From Psoroptes ovis (taxonomy: Eukaryota > Arthropoda > Arachnida > Sarcoptiformes > Psoroptidae), in contig PQWQ01000017.1 in the NCBI GenBank assembly GCA_002943765.1, forward strand, positions 1,011,501 to 1,075,500: 64,000 nt of DNA, given 5' to 3'. Below are positions 50,784-64,000 of the stretch, piece after piece; position 1 is the stretch's first letter, and every line of letters begins with the position of its first letter. Under the pieces are notes generated by a model. That model did no database searches and had not been told where the DNA came from. It saw nothing but the letters and a program-made list of their open reading frames with translations. A program made the translations under genes and the position numbers.

Positions 50784-50830
50784 GCCAGCCAGCCAACCAG
50801 CCAACCAACCAACCAACCAACCAGTCAACC
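50784..50830. repeat. CCAA/CCAG tetranucleotide repeat
   Basis: About eleven imperfect tetranucleotide units, CCAG changing to CCAA, preceded by an AATC run. Confidence 0.85.
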
Positions 50831-51238
50831 AAACAACATTTTGATTATAACAACACAATACACAGTTAAGAAGAAAAAATTTTGAAATGAGAGAATATTG
50901 CACTTAATTAAATTTAAATTGAAATATAGCAATCTTCATCATGGCATTATTATCATTGTTATCACTGATATGGGGGGTGGTCACAGTAGTGATGTTGGTG
51001 TTGGTAGTTAAAGTAATTGATGATTTAACAATTTAATTATAAATCATTGATGTTTTTATTGTTGTTTTTGATTGTTGCTGATTTGATATATGATCAATTG
51101 ATATATTTGAATCAACGCATATACATTGACAAGAATATATTGTGATATGATATGTTTGTGTATATGTATCGAAATAATGAAACGAAATTTATTTAATTGC
51201 AATTGATTCATTTGAATCGAAATCAAAATTCACAATCT

Positions 51239-51311
51239 ATCAGATGTGGTCAGACCATTGTGAGTTGTGCGCTAATTAGGCTAATGGCAAATTTATTCAA
51301 TAACATCTGAT
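51239..51311. other. hairpin with 9-bp perfect outer stem
   Basis: ATCAGATGT (51239-51247) pairs with ACATCTGAT (51303-51311). An inner CCATT/AATGG (51255-51259 with 51283-51287) extends it. The internal loops are large, so an miRNA precursor is doubtful; a TAATTA homeobox-type site lies in the loop. Confidence 0.3.
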
Positions 51312-54300
51312 TGTAACAATAATAATTATTGTAAAAAATGCTCATCATTCACATGTAAATATTAAATTACGGATTCAATTTAATACACGATAATCACATA
51401 TATCTCCAAATGCTCTAAATAATTAATTTTGCGAAAGAGTTATGAAAAGAAATAAAACTTTTATTACTTTAGAAAACAATGTAAACACACACACACACAA
51501 GAGAAACACAAATATTGAAAAAATTAATTCAAATAATTCATAAATAAATTTTCAATAATAGTCATTTTGTGTCAAATATATTCAATTAATTGTAAATTGA
51601 CACATTGAATTAAACAAATAAAGATCAATGAGAATCTTAAGACAATAACTTGGTTAATATTTGATATTTGAATTAAAATCATTATTTGAAATCATAATCA
51701 TAATTATTATTTGGAAAATATCCTAAGAAACACAATTTTAGATTGAAAAACGTGTGACAATTTTAGAGCATATAAAAACCAAACAAAAAGCAAATATCAT
51801 TGTGTAAAACAATGGAAAATTAATGCACATTTCGGCGCCAATTTTTAACCACTTTTTTTCTCAATCAAATACATTTTGGCGGGTTAACACATCGTGAACA
51901 GAATAGAGAATTATGAGAACAAAAATTGGTTAACCAACCAGGCTAACTAGTCATCCAACATGCATAATAACGAATACGAGAGCATGTGAATAACCAGGAA
52001 AACAGGTGTGTAGCACAAAATAGTATTGATCAAAGGCAAGTGGACGGGTATGGATTCATAATGATTGCATAGCTTTCGCAGCCATTCGTTCGTATTGTAA
52101 AACAAGAATGAAAAATCACAAGAATTCAAACTGTGAGCTAATGATGAGTTTCTTTTGATTGATGCCAACAACAGCCATTCAGAACAAAGTATTCATATTT
52201 CAAAATGAAGAAATAATGTAAAATTGTAATACGATTGACATACCTGATTTTTTTTGCTTCATGTAACAACATTTCGCTTCTTTTGTATCGAATATTTAAT
52301 GATGATACAATATGGTAAACGTTATCCCTGATTAATAATAAATGTATGGATGGATTAATTTAATGATTGATTATTCATTGATGGATTGTATTGATGAACA
52401 GATGAAATATGAATTTCGTTGTAATTTTTTAGAAATATTTAATTGATGATGATGAAGCTAATCAAATTTAATCAATTAATCAATGTTATTCAAACAATTT
52501 TGATGCATTAATCGTTGAATTTAGATTCTTCTAAATTGTAATCAACGATTTTAATTGAATATTGATGATGATCCAAGATGATTATGAATTTTATATGCAA
52601 GATGTTGAATTTGTTTGATGATGACAATTAAATTGAATTTGTTGTTAGAAGAGATCAAATCGATGAGAAAAAAATTAAAAACATAAATAAATGGTAGATG
52701 ATATACAAATATACAGAGAAATAACGTGAAAAAAAAACAAAACATAACAAAACAATAATAAAACAAAAGTTTCAGATTTAGTTTCAAAGTATTAGACTAA
52801 AAACAATTTCAAGACATTTTCATTCATTCATGACTGATCGATGTTGTACCATATAAATTTTATTCAAAGAATTCTTGAAATTTTAATGAATGTGGCGAAT
52901 GATTTGATCGATATCGATTTTCTTTGTTGCTCTCTGATTCAAACCTAATATAAAATTGAAAAAAAGAAAAAAATTCAATGAGCAATCAATTGAAATGAAT
53001 GAATTAATTTAGGAAAAATTACCATTTTTTTTTCATTTGTGCATCGCTAAAAATTTGCGATTAGTTTTAATCGATCAAATTTATTTTTGGTTGTCGCTGT
53101 TGCCGGTGATGATTAATATCAACATTAATCAACAACAACCACCAGCAACGAATACAGCATATTGAACAAATGGCATCAAATGTTGATTAAAATCATTGAC
53201 AAAGATATTCAAAAATCATTGAGATAAAAGCCTTTGGCATTCAAATATTGTTTCAATGAAAAAAATTCAAAATTAATTTAGAATCAAATTGGATTAATTC
53301 AGAATCACATGAAATTTAAAAAAAAAGAATTTGACTCAGACAAATTCAATAAAGACAGATTCAATTCAAATGATGATCAAATTAAATTTAGTTGATTAAA
53401 TTTTCATTCAAAAAAGGAAAAAAAAGAAAATTGAACTCATTTTCACCATGAATATCAAATCAATTTTACATCATCAAATTGAAAACATAAAAATAAATGA
53501 AAATAAAATCCAATAAATTAATCGTGTTTTTGCTGTTTTTCTATTTCAATTTCTTTTCTATTTCACATTATCATCATCATCATTATTCATTAGATAATTT
53601 ATACGATTCATATTTCTTCATTATTATCATCATTTATTCATTTATTTATTTTTTTCAATTTTGTTCTTTGAATGGTAAAAAAATGGTAAAACAAAAACAA
53701 AAAACAGATAAAAATCAATGAAAACAACATTGACGACGAGGACGACGACGACGAGTCATGCATGTGTTTCGGTGCGGCCACCGTTGCTGCAGACGGCAGC
53801 AATTGAAAAATCGAAATTCGTAATTTTTTTCAGTTATTTCGATGCCGCTACCACTGTAGCAACCACTACTGCCATTGAGTGGAGGAACATGAATCCGAAG
53901 CCGTAAAATAAAGGCCGTAAAAATACAGGAACTCTTCGATTTTACGCGATTTCTCTCATTGCAATTTTTTTTTTTTTTTTTTGGATTTGAATATCTTTTT
54001 TCGATCGAAGGAATGCATTTTTTTTACTCCAAGAATTCTTCGGTTTGTGAAACTCTGAAAAATTCCATTTTTTGTCATCACTTCGGCATGGATTTGATCG
54101 ATTATTTCAACTCAGGGTGAAACCGTTTGAACACTGTATTCGTTGAGGTGGCCATACAAAAAAAGAAAAAAAATTACCACTTCCAGCGTTTTTTTTCTTC
54201 CCCTCTTCGCAACAATAAATCATAGAGCAAAGAATTTTCATCAAATTCGAAAGTGTTGAAAAATGCTGCAATTATGCAATTAATTTTTTTAGTTTTCGAT

Positions 54301-55743
54301 GAAAAAGCCCCGCCTTTTAGCCTTAAAACAATGCCACTGCTACGACATCCATTGGTGATGATTTTTTTTACGAATTTACCGGTGATCCGTGTAAGTATAG
54401 AAACAAAGCAGCGAAAAAAAAAGAATATACGTGGAAAAAACGGCAGGGGTAAAAAAGAAGATGAAAAAGTTGGCGCATGACATCTGCGATGTTTCGAATT
54501 TGAATTTTTCAAATTTTTTCAAAAACCCGGGATTTTTGAAATTTTTCTGTTTTTCGTGAAATTGACTTCGGCATTGAATTTTAAGAAAAAATATATGAAT
54601 TTTATTTATTTTCATCATTTGTTATAAAAATAAAACAAAAAATGGTCAAAAATATTTCTTTTGAAAGAAAAAACAAGAATTGAATCAACACGATTCAATT
54701 CTTGGAAACATTTGAAACATTGAATATTTCATATATTCTTTGATATAATATTAATAGTGATATTTGAAGATAATAATAATAATAATAAAACAAAACAAAA
54801 CGAAAAGAAATCAAAAATATTTGGATGAAAAAAAAATGATAAAAGAAAATGAATGAATGACATCACAATGAAATTGTTTCAATTGTTTTTAAAAAGTGTA
54901 AATGAGTGAATCAATTTTGATTTTTTGTTTATTTTGATTTGTATTGTTTATAAAGTAAAAAAAATCAATCGATCAATTAATTAATCCATAAATTAATCAA
55001 TTATGATGAAATCACTTTATCATTGTATCACAAATGTTTATATGTAGATGTGGTATGTTGTTGTTTTGTTTTTGGTGTTGTTCGTGGTTGGTGGGTGATA
55101 ATAATAATGATTCAAAATAGGTGGTGGACATCTGAAATTTTTTGAAAAAATGAAAAAATGAGACCCTTACCTAGTGTGAAAGAGAAGAAATATACTGAAT
55201 TTACTAATGAATAAATAATGATTCGTGTAATTAATATGTTTAGTTTTATGATTGATTTGTTTCAATGACAAACATTTTTGATCAGAAAGCTTAAGATGAT
55301 TGAACATGAATCAATTAATTGTTTGATTAATCGATGGATTAATGAATGATAATGAAAAAACAAGTAAAAATATGAAGATAAACAAAAGGAACACAAAATC
55401 AATCATTTGATCGATCGATCAATTAATTGATTGATTAATTAACATTAATTATTGAAAGATAAGAAAATAAGGCCTAAATTATATAACAAAATTGTTTTTT
55501 TCAATAAAAAAATATATGATTTTTTAAACCCTTTTTTTCAGAGTCATTAATGAACATGACGAGTATCGAAAATTTCAATCTGGCAAGTATTTTTTAAAAA
55601 AATGTTTGGATGGTGCATTTAAAATTCAAATTTGCACATTATTCCAGTAAAATCATAAGTTAATTGATTGGCATGTGTGAGAAACATTGCACTTAATTTC
55701 AATATTGTGACTTAGATCAGTGATCAATCAATTCAGTGATTAA

Positions 55744-58700
55744 CTAATCATCATCGATCACGATTGTCGATATACGACGACGTTTTGCTGGTGCTGTTGT
55801 TGTGGTTAATTTTTTTGATAAATTTCTTTTTGTACGTTCAATATTACATGTTGATTGATGATAATCATTTGAATTATCAAAATCATCATCATCATCATCA
55901 GATTCAATCAAATTATTATTATTACGATCCATTATTGAACAATTTCTTGTACGTTTGCTGCGTTTCGAATGTTTCGTATCATTATTAATTGTATATGAAG
56001 TCATTGTATGTGTGGATAATACAGATGATATTGATGATGAAGACGACGATGTTGATGATGATGATGATGCTTGTGCGACAATATTACCGCCACTAATACC
56101 ACCAACACCACCACCGATCGATGATGATGATAATGAATGTATGCCAGAATCATAACGTCTACTACTTGATGATGTCGATGTTATTGTTGAAGATGATGAT
56201 GATGATGTTGATGATATGATACCACCAGTTGATAGATTACCAATACTAAAATCGATTACTTCAAATTCAACATCATTATTATTATTGATGATGTTGAAAT
56301 TATTATTATCATTATTCGTATCACATATTGTTGATGTTATATAAGAATTAAAATCATAATTATTTTGATTGTTAGCATCATTAGTATTATTATTCATCAA
56401 TGTCGATGATTGCATCATATTCGATACTTTGTTCAGTGTATTATTCTTTTTCTTTTTGAATGTCATTTTCAGGCTTTGTTTTTGTTGTTGCTGCTGCTGC
56501 TGTTGATTGAAATAATTATTACTATTAATACCATTCAAATCATAATATGATGATGATGATGACGTGTCAATTGATTCTAAACTAATAGGTTTTGGTTTCA
56601 TTATGATTAGTTTATTTTGATTATTATTACTATTGTTGAATGATGATGAAAAATTGCTTCCATCATTACCATTACTCATCGATTTTATTGTCGATGATAT
56701 CATTGATATTTGATGATTATGATTAGGATTTAACCATGGATGTTTCATTAATTGTTCCATTGTTAAACGTTTTCTTGGATCTATCGTCAATAATCCATTG
56801 ATCACAGATTTACATTCAGCAGATAATTTAATATGGCTATTAATCCACATTGTATCATGATTTAATTCTTGTCCAGTTATAATACGTTCCAATATATATG
56901 ATGCATAATTATTAACATCAATTGTTTTGGCCGTTTGATTATTATGATGATGATGATGATGGTGATGCTGTTTATTTTGTTTTTGATAATTATGATATGA
57001 TTGTTGAAAAGGAACACGTCCAGTTAACATTGTGTACAGGACGGCGCCAAGGCTCCAAAGCTATCAAGAAAAAAATGGAAAATTAATATCAATTAACTCA
57101 ATGATTAATTTTGATGATAATAATCTGAACATACATCACAGCTATTATCATAACCATCACGATTCAATTGATTAGCAAATGCTCCAAGTAAATTGATTGA
57201 TATATTAGCGTTATGATTATTTGTTCGTTGTGATTTGTTTTTCATGTTTGCATTATGATTATTGATCATTGAATTTTGTGATGATGATAATGATTGTATC
57301 ACAGCTTGATAAAGTACTTCAGGTGCAGCATAATTCAATGTACAACAAGGCGTTGTCATACGATAATTATTCGATGATGTTGATGATGATGGTATGAAAC
57401 GTGCAAAACCAAAATCAACCAATTTAATTTCAACATCATTTTCATTATCAAAATTTTCATTTGTAATATTTTTAAATAATACATTCTAAATTGAATTCAA
57501 AAAAAATGATAATTATAAAATCAATCAAAGATAATTAAAAAATAAACAAACCTCCGGTTTAAGATCACGATGAACAATACCACGTGTATGCAGATAATTG
57601 ACAGCCGATACTAATTGACGAAAAACAATCAATGCTTGTTGTTCATTGAAACGATGATTTTTCGATTGCCTTATTCGTGATAATAATTCACCACCAGGTA
57701 ATAATTCCAATACAATGAACATATATTTTTCATCTTGAAATACTTCATGTAATTTAACAATATTACGATGTCCTTGACATGCAAGCAGCAACGAACGCTC
57801 ATTTAATGCAGCATCATATGATAATCCTGTCGATGAATCACGACGCCAATGGCGTGATACTATTTTCACTGCATAATGTTTACCCGTTTCACGATGTCGA
57901 CAACGATGACATATCGAATAGCTACCATCACCGAGCCAGCCTAGATCTTTTGTTGATTCTTGATGCTGTTGTTGTTGACGGCGACGACCTGGTCCAACCA
58001 ATTCATAAACATCAAAGAATCTGTAATTTTTCTTTCCATCGATATTAGTATTATCGATGTTCATATCAGCAGAACATTCATTGACTAGTTTTAAAATATC
58101 AGGCCTATGTACACGATGTAAATGTTGTTGTTGTTGCTGCTTCTGCTGATGCTTATGCTTTGGTAATTGTTTACAAGAATTCGATTGATTTGGTGGACGC
58201 AATGATAATGATTGATCATTATCAACAATTAATGAAGGGGCAGTGTATGAATAATCATAAAATGGATCATCATCATCATTATCACTATTTACATCACAAT
58301 TATTATTTGAATCGGCAATTTGTTTAGTGTTTGTTGTTGACGGAAGATCATGACCCATCAATAATGATATATTAGGCACTAGACGAGTAAATTCATCAGC
58401 AAAATTACTTGTATCTAATTCATCACGTATATTTGGACGAAATGGTGCCATTAAACGACGTTCAGATAATGCTTTCCAATCGATTGATCGAAAGAATGGA
58501 TGTCGTTTAATTTCGTTAGCATCACCACCTTTGTAACAACCTAAACGCTTTTGAGGATCTTTCACTAGAATCATTTGTAATAAATCACGAACATCATTCG
58601 ATAAATGTTCTGGTAAGGGTGGCTGTGTACGTAATATTCGTTTCGAAATTTCTTGTTGTGTGTTTCGTTCACCTTCAACGGTGAATGGTGATGCACCAGT

Positions 58701-61071
58701 AAGTAGTTCATATATTAATACACCAAATGACCACCAATCGACTGCAGTTTTTTATTTGAATAAAAATCGATAATTATCCATTCAAAATTTCTTTTTGATA
58801 TGACAACATACCACTAAAATCATGTCCATTACCACCAACGATTTCTGGAGCCATATATTCAATTGTTCCACAAAATGAATGTGTACGTTTTTCCTTTTAA
58901 GCCAAAATAAATTTATTATTTCAATTATGAATAAGATGAATAAAAAAACCAAAAACATACAATCTCATGAGGTAGAAATTGTTTACAAAGACCAAAATCG
59001 GCCAACACGATATGTCCTTCATTGTCGATCAATATATTTTCCAATTTAATATCACGATATATAATGCCAAGTTTATGTAAATTTTCTAATGCTAATACTA
59101 ATTCAGCTGCATAAATACGTACAGCATCTTCATTAAAATAATCACGCTGATATAAATGTGTAAACAATTCACCACCATTAACATAATCTGTTTGAATTGA
59201 TCATTTGAAAAATCAGTCAAAATCAAAATTAAAAAACGAGATTCCCGAATAAAACATACCAAGTATCAAATGTAATCGTGTCGATGTTTGAAATGCATAA
59301 TGCATTGTAACGAAAAATGGTAAATTACGAACACATTCAAGCACATTACGTTCACAACGTGTATGTTCCAGTGTTTTCTGTTTTTGCATAACCGAAGATT
59401 TTTTCAATACTTTCATTGCATATAATTTACCATTATCTTTGCCACCAATTTTGCGTACCAAGAATACCTGTTGATTGGAGAATACAATCGCAATTTTAAG
59501 CCAAATTAATCATTCAATCATCCGAATATTTACCTTTCCATATGCACCAGTTCCTAATACTTTTAATATATCAAAATTGTTAATATTAACATTTGAATGT
59601 TTCAATTGTTTAGCAAGTTTTTTGTGATTATTATTATTGATTTTGGAATCATTATCATTATCATGATCATCATCATCATTATCGATTGTCATCATCATCA
59701 TAAGATCAATATTTTTACCACGTATTTTACCATGTTTATTTTGTTGATGATGATTATTGTTCACGATTGAATTATTATTACAAATATTGCCACCAACTTT
59801 AGTACTACAATTATTATTATTACCATTTATCATTCTTGATCGTTTATTGTGTATAATGCTTTTGTCAGAAATTGATGATTGTTGATTTTGGATTTCAATT
59901 TGATTATTTACATTTGAACAATTATTATTATTCAATTGTAATGGCAATTCTTTGTGTATTTTTTGTTGAGATCTTCGTATTGCTAAACGAATTTTTGTTG
60001 CCGTTTCGTGTGTTTTAATTGTTTTTGAATTTTTCATTTCATTATCATTATTAGCAGTGTTATTGCACAAAGATAAATATTGATTCTTTGAAATTTCATT
60101 TGAATTATTATCATTATGATTCGATTCTGACTGTTTTGTTTGTTGATTTTTAGTCAAATTTAACATGGCTAATGTCGATGACGTTGGTGTAAATATTATT
60201 GATTTTCGTTGTTGTTGTTGTTGTTGTTGGTGGTGGTGTTTATGATTATTGATTGATGGGTTAATGACATTTAAATTTTGTTGTTGTTCTTGTTGTTGAT
60301 TATGTTGTTTATGATGATGTTGTTGTTGTTGTTGTTTTGATGAATACATTGACCGTTTTTGGCGATGTTCATCAAATTTTTGTTGATGCTGTAGTAGTTT
60401 TTGTTTACAACAATTGTCACCATCACCACCATAATCATCTTTATTTAAGAATTCATTGCCATTATTTAATATCGGTGAACTATTGTGATTATTATGTTTT
60501 AATGATAAGTTTTTCATTTCAATAATCGATTTTGTCAATATTGACGTTGGTGATAACAATGATGATGGTGATGATGATGATATTGACCTATTATTATGAT
60601 CAATATTATTTATATTGCTATTCAAATTAATAAATTGACTATCACCGATAATCAATTGATCATCATTGTATTCATTTGCATTATGATTATTATTTACAGA
60701 ACAACAATTAACATTATTTTGTTGATTATGATTGAATAATATTGAGTTTATTTTACCATCAGTCGTCATGTTATCGTTATTATTGCTGATCATTATTTGC
60801 TTTTTTCTATTATTTACCAAAAATTGATTAATATTTTTATTATTGTTAATTTGTCCATCAACATCAATATCCTTTGTGATCAATGACCTGTAACAACAAA
60901 TCGATTTACAAGATTTATCATTATTCAATTGTTGATTATTTTTTGTTGTTGTCGTTATTAATAATTGGCTATTATCAATATTATAATCATCATCATTGTT
61001 ATTGATCAAATAATTATGACATTTTATTGTCGATGATTGTTGTTGCTGTGGTTGTTGTTCATTAATTTGAT
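55744..61071 (-). CDS. MSK-type dual-domain protein kinase (RPS6KA5/4, JIL-1 class), 5' end incomplete
   Basis: Mitogen/stress-activated nuclear kinase with two kinase domains; family members phosphorylate histone H3 and CREB. Seven exons: 61071-59534, 59467-59260, 59187-58961, 58893-58812, 58741-57552, 57485-57135 and 57060-55744; introns 66-74 bases. Counting from the first in-frame ATG (60793) gives 1544 residues, about twice human MSK1. N-terminal kinase: GTGAYGKV 414-421, Lys439, IYRDIKLEN, DFG 553-555, SFCGTIEYMAPE from 571. Hydrophobic motif FYDYSYTAP, Ser about 757. C-terminal kinase: LGDGSYS about 862-868, Lys about 885, VHRDLKPEN, DFG 1013-1015, TTPCCTLNYAAPE with the activating Thr-Pro at 1034. 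About 400 Asn/Gln-rich residues precede the kinases, and a Ser/Asn-rich tail ends KRRRISTIVIDDD, like an MSK nuclear/MAPK-docking tail. The frame stays open above 60793 to an acceptor-like ATTCAG at 61072, so an upstream exon probably supplies more. Confidence 0.92.
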
Positions 61072-62961
61072 CTGAATTATGGTAAACAAAACAACGAAAA
61101 AATAAAAAAAAATAAAAATAAAAAATGATTGAAAAATCAAATTTAAAAATTCAATTGAAAATTGGGAAAAAATCGATCAATAGTCATTAATTATCAGTGG
61201 TGAACTGTCACAATATGATGTGTAAACACACAAATTGAACCATCAATCAGACATAATGAATTGAAATTAAAACGTCTAATTATTCTTCGAAATTACATTA
61301 ATTTGTATTTTGGGAAAAAATTACTCATTTAAATCATAACGAAAATAACAAAGAATTACGTTATTCGTATGGCTGGAAAATTTACAAAAGTTTTACATAA
61401 AAAAAAAAAAATAAATTAAAGTTAATTACAATTATTTGATCATCAAGCAGTAATGATGATGATGATTGGCAAAAAAAGAAGAAAAACCCAAACCCAAACA
61501 CACAAATGAATGAATGAATAAATGAAGAAATTTTTTTTTATATTTCAACTTTGAAATTTCGAAATATATCATCTTTTGCTAAATAATGAATATGAATTCA
61601 TTAACAATCATCATCATCATCATCATCATCATTCATTGCATATGCATTTGTATCACACATAAAGCTATATACTTATTTAAAAGCAAATGCTTATAACAAC
61701 AACAACAGGAATAAATTGATGTACATACAAACAGATTGAAGCAAAATTAAAATTCATTTCACAAGTAAATAAAATTTGAACGAAAAAAAAATAAATAAAT
61801 AAATAAATCGAAATACACATTCATTGACAAATGATATTATTTGTCAAATGTAATAATATTATTATTATTTAAATTACCAAACGAAAAAAGAGATATACGG
61901 GTAAGATATAAGCCAAAATATAAGCAGAAAACAAACAAACTAGTAAATATTACTAAATCAATAAAAACAAAAACAAAAAAATATTTGAAAAAAACTCAAC
62001 AAACGTCGTCGTCGTCGTCGTCTGCTCTCATACAATTAACATATATGCTGCTTATGTCATCGAAATGTTGATGATGATGATGATGATCATGATGATTATT
62101 TACCATTCAATTTTCAATGATAATTGTTTGTTGTTTGTTTATGTATTTTTCTGGTTGTAGTGACTTATGGTAAATATCGATACGATGATGAAGGAGGATG
62201 AACCGTTACTGTGATCTATGATTGTTGGCGATATGATAACTCATATAACTATTAGCTCATCAACAATATTCTTATCTGTCACCGATGTTCGTTTAATCGC
62301 TGAATAGGGTAAAAAATCTTCTTACCGATGAGGAAATAAGAAAATCTTCGATCATCGATCGATTAACTAATTGTATTCAGAGTTTTTAGGGTTCAAATTT
62401 TGAATTTTCGGGTGAACAATACTGATCAATACTCTTGTTGCACTACGTTTTTGATTAATTGAAAATCAATTAATTCCAATTGAATTTGATTTTTTGTATC
62501 AGATATCTTTAGATTCAAAGTCTTCAGTCTGTTGATTCATAATTCAAGATTTCATTTCAAATATTTACTACGACTCGTTTTGTTTCATTTTCGTTGATAT
62601 TTATTTTCATCATTATTTACTTCAATATTTTCTGTTAAAACAGTTTCTTTTCGTCATTTTTTCTTTAGTCAATTTTCAATTTCTTTATTTTCATTTTCTT
62701 CTCATTTCGTCATTATTATCATTATTTCAATGATTGAATAGAAAATAATAAGAGAAACAAAGAAGTATTTAACTGAACAACAACAGCAACATTGAAGAGG
62801 ATATACGGCGACGTTTACCATACTTTTTGTAAGTATGATGTGCAGATACAACACATACAAACAAAGATACATGCACACAAAACATTAAATAAATACAAAT
62901 CAAACCTCCATCAAACCATCATCATCATTATGATCAACAGCAAACAAATACGCACGCAATG

Positions 62962-62981
62962 CACACACACACACACACACA
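62962..62981. repeat. (CA)n microsatellite
   Basis: Ten CA units. Confidence 0.9.
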
Positions 62982-63696
62982 AAACACACATACACAAACA
63001 TCAAATAAATGATAATAATAATAATAATGACAATCAATGATGATAATACAGTAAGTAATGTTTGAAAATTTAAAATAATAATTTACAATTAAACGGCATC
63101 GAGCAACAGCAAGCAAGCAAACAAACAACAAACCTTGGCAGCAGCTTTCAATCGAGATTAACACTAAAAACGAGAATTGTATTGAATAATTCAAAGTTGA
63201 CAATTTTTTTGTTAACATTAAATGATAATACGAATATTTTCGTTTTTTTTTTTTTTTTTTTGACAATCATTGAATTGTTCGATTGACAATTGAACAATGA
63301 TTCTCAATGATAACTTTCGCTCTTTGAGTAATTCAATGATTTTCTTTTGTAATTTTTCCCTTACAATTTTCAATCAATCAGTGGTGATAAATCATTGATT
63401 ATATCGGTGATTAGTTGATCGGTGTATGGAAGCAAAACACACAAACATATTAACACCAAGAGATCAATGGAAAAAGTCATTGAAATTGATTATTGATTTG
63501 TAATTTTCATGTAAAATCGTGTATTATTTAATTTTTATTATTAAAAAAAAATTTGACAATTTTATCAAATGAAATAATAACACTGATTTTTAATTGACAA
63601 TACGAAATCAACAAAGGCATTGAAAATTCAATGAAAAAAAGAACAAAACAAAACAACAAAAATTAGGTTCATTGTTGTTGTTGTCAATGTACGTAC

Positions 63697-63808
63697 CTGT
63701 CCTTGTAAATGATGTACCTAATCGATGCTGCACCTGTTGTACGGTTGTAATTATTGCTTTTGTTAATGTTTGGCAAATATGATCGAATAGAATCAAATCA
63801 ATTTTCAA
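63697..63808 (-). other. candidate 5' exon of the MSK gene
   Basis: On the minus strand an open stretch of about 37 codons (reading ...QVQHRLGTSFTRT) ends at a consensus donor ACAG|GTACGT (63696). Its phase (one base left over) matches the acceptor at 61072. It has no ATG, so it would be a 5' UTR exon or an internal exon with its start beyond the window. It may equally be unrelated. Confidence 0.25.
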
Positions 63809-64000
63809 TTAAGGCGATTCAAGGAGCAGAAAATCTTTGTATTTTGAGCAATATTTTTCTTTTAGAAATATTTGAGAAATCTACAATGATTTCGATTTTG
63901 ATCAATTAATCAATCGACAAATCAATCAATCAAAGACACTAACAGCAATGATTGGCAATACAAACGATAATAATCTTGGCTGAAAAATTGTTCAAATTGT

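Larger units (their letters stand above)
45860..55743. other. 10-kb intergenic stretch with GC-richer islands
   Basis: No recognised gene. Most is AT-rich with microsatellites, but several islands stand out: about 48750-48980, 49704-49780 (hairpin), 50385-50440 (short hairpin), 51239-51311 (hairpin), 51950-52170 (open frame of 74 codons on the minus strand), 53718-53910 and 54300-54480. They could be noncoding RNA exons, enhancers or fragments of unrecognised genes. Confidence 0.55.
61072..64000. other. AT-rich stretch upstream of, or within the first intron of, the MSK gene
   Basis: No recognised coding exon. It contains ATC and CA microsatellites. A minus-strand stretch ending at 63697 has a strong donor (ACAG|GTACGT) and is described separately. 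Confidence 0.55.

Noticed and set aside
1..64000. CRISPR arrays, operons, ribosome binding sites or bacterial genes
   Set aside because: No regularly spaced identical repeats; all genes have spliceosomal-type structure and eukaryotic families.

Overview
This window is nuclear DNA of an animal, most likely an arthropod and, by inference, an acariform mite. It is strongly AT-rich. Introns are very short (mostly 56-74 bp), with GTAAGT/GTATGT-type donors and AG acceptors. Proteins are full of Asn, Gln and Ser runs, and one gene encodes a MADF-BESS factor of the kind expanded in arthropods. There is no bacterial or organellar signature. The species cannot be fixed from the sequence alone.

Layout. 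Bases 1-17980 are a gene-poor AT-rich stretch with microsatellites, a degenerate 12-bp minisatellite, overlapping TATCGATA-type palindromes and several copies of a tiny (about 75 bp) terminal-inverted-repeat element. Bases 17981-33652 form a compact block: an unrecognised Q/N/S-rich gene (+), PIGG (-), ERMARD (+), an intron-bearing tRNA-Leu(UAG) (-), KNL1 (-), TMEM223 (+), NDUFS8 (-) and SLC25A51 (+). After a 2.5 kb gap comes a Gln-rich secreted six-cysteine protein (-, 36192-37241). Next are a 5.7 kb gap and a MADF-BESS nuclear protein (-, 42944-45859). Then follow about 10 kb with no recognisable gene but several GC-richer islands and hairpins. Last comes a very long MSK-type dual-kinase gene (-, 55744-61071), whose first exon lies upstream, possibly near 63.7 kb or outside the window.

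How the genes relate. The compact block holds three successive head-to-head pairs: PIGG/ERMARD (60 bp between start codons), KNL1/TMEM223 (199 bp) and NDUFS8/SLC25A51 (324 bp). TMEM223 and NDUFS8 converge with only 100 bp between stop codons, so their 3' ends probably overlap. TMEM223, NDUFS8 and SLC25A51 are all mitochondrial, giving a small cluster of inner-membrane and respiratory-chain genes. The KNL1/TMEM223 intergene carries E2F-, MYB- and CHR-like sites, which would suit a mitotic gene. Exon joins given here were worked out by hand from splice consensus and frame; each assembled reading frame is open and in phase.

The most unusual items are the mini-TIR family, the KNL1 repeat unit, the long MSK N-terminus, the shared tRNA-trailer/poly(A) region after ERMARD, and a structured GC-rich hairpin at 49.7 kb.
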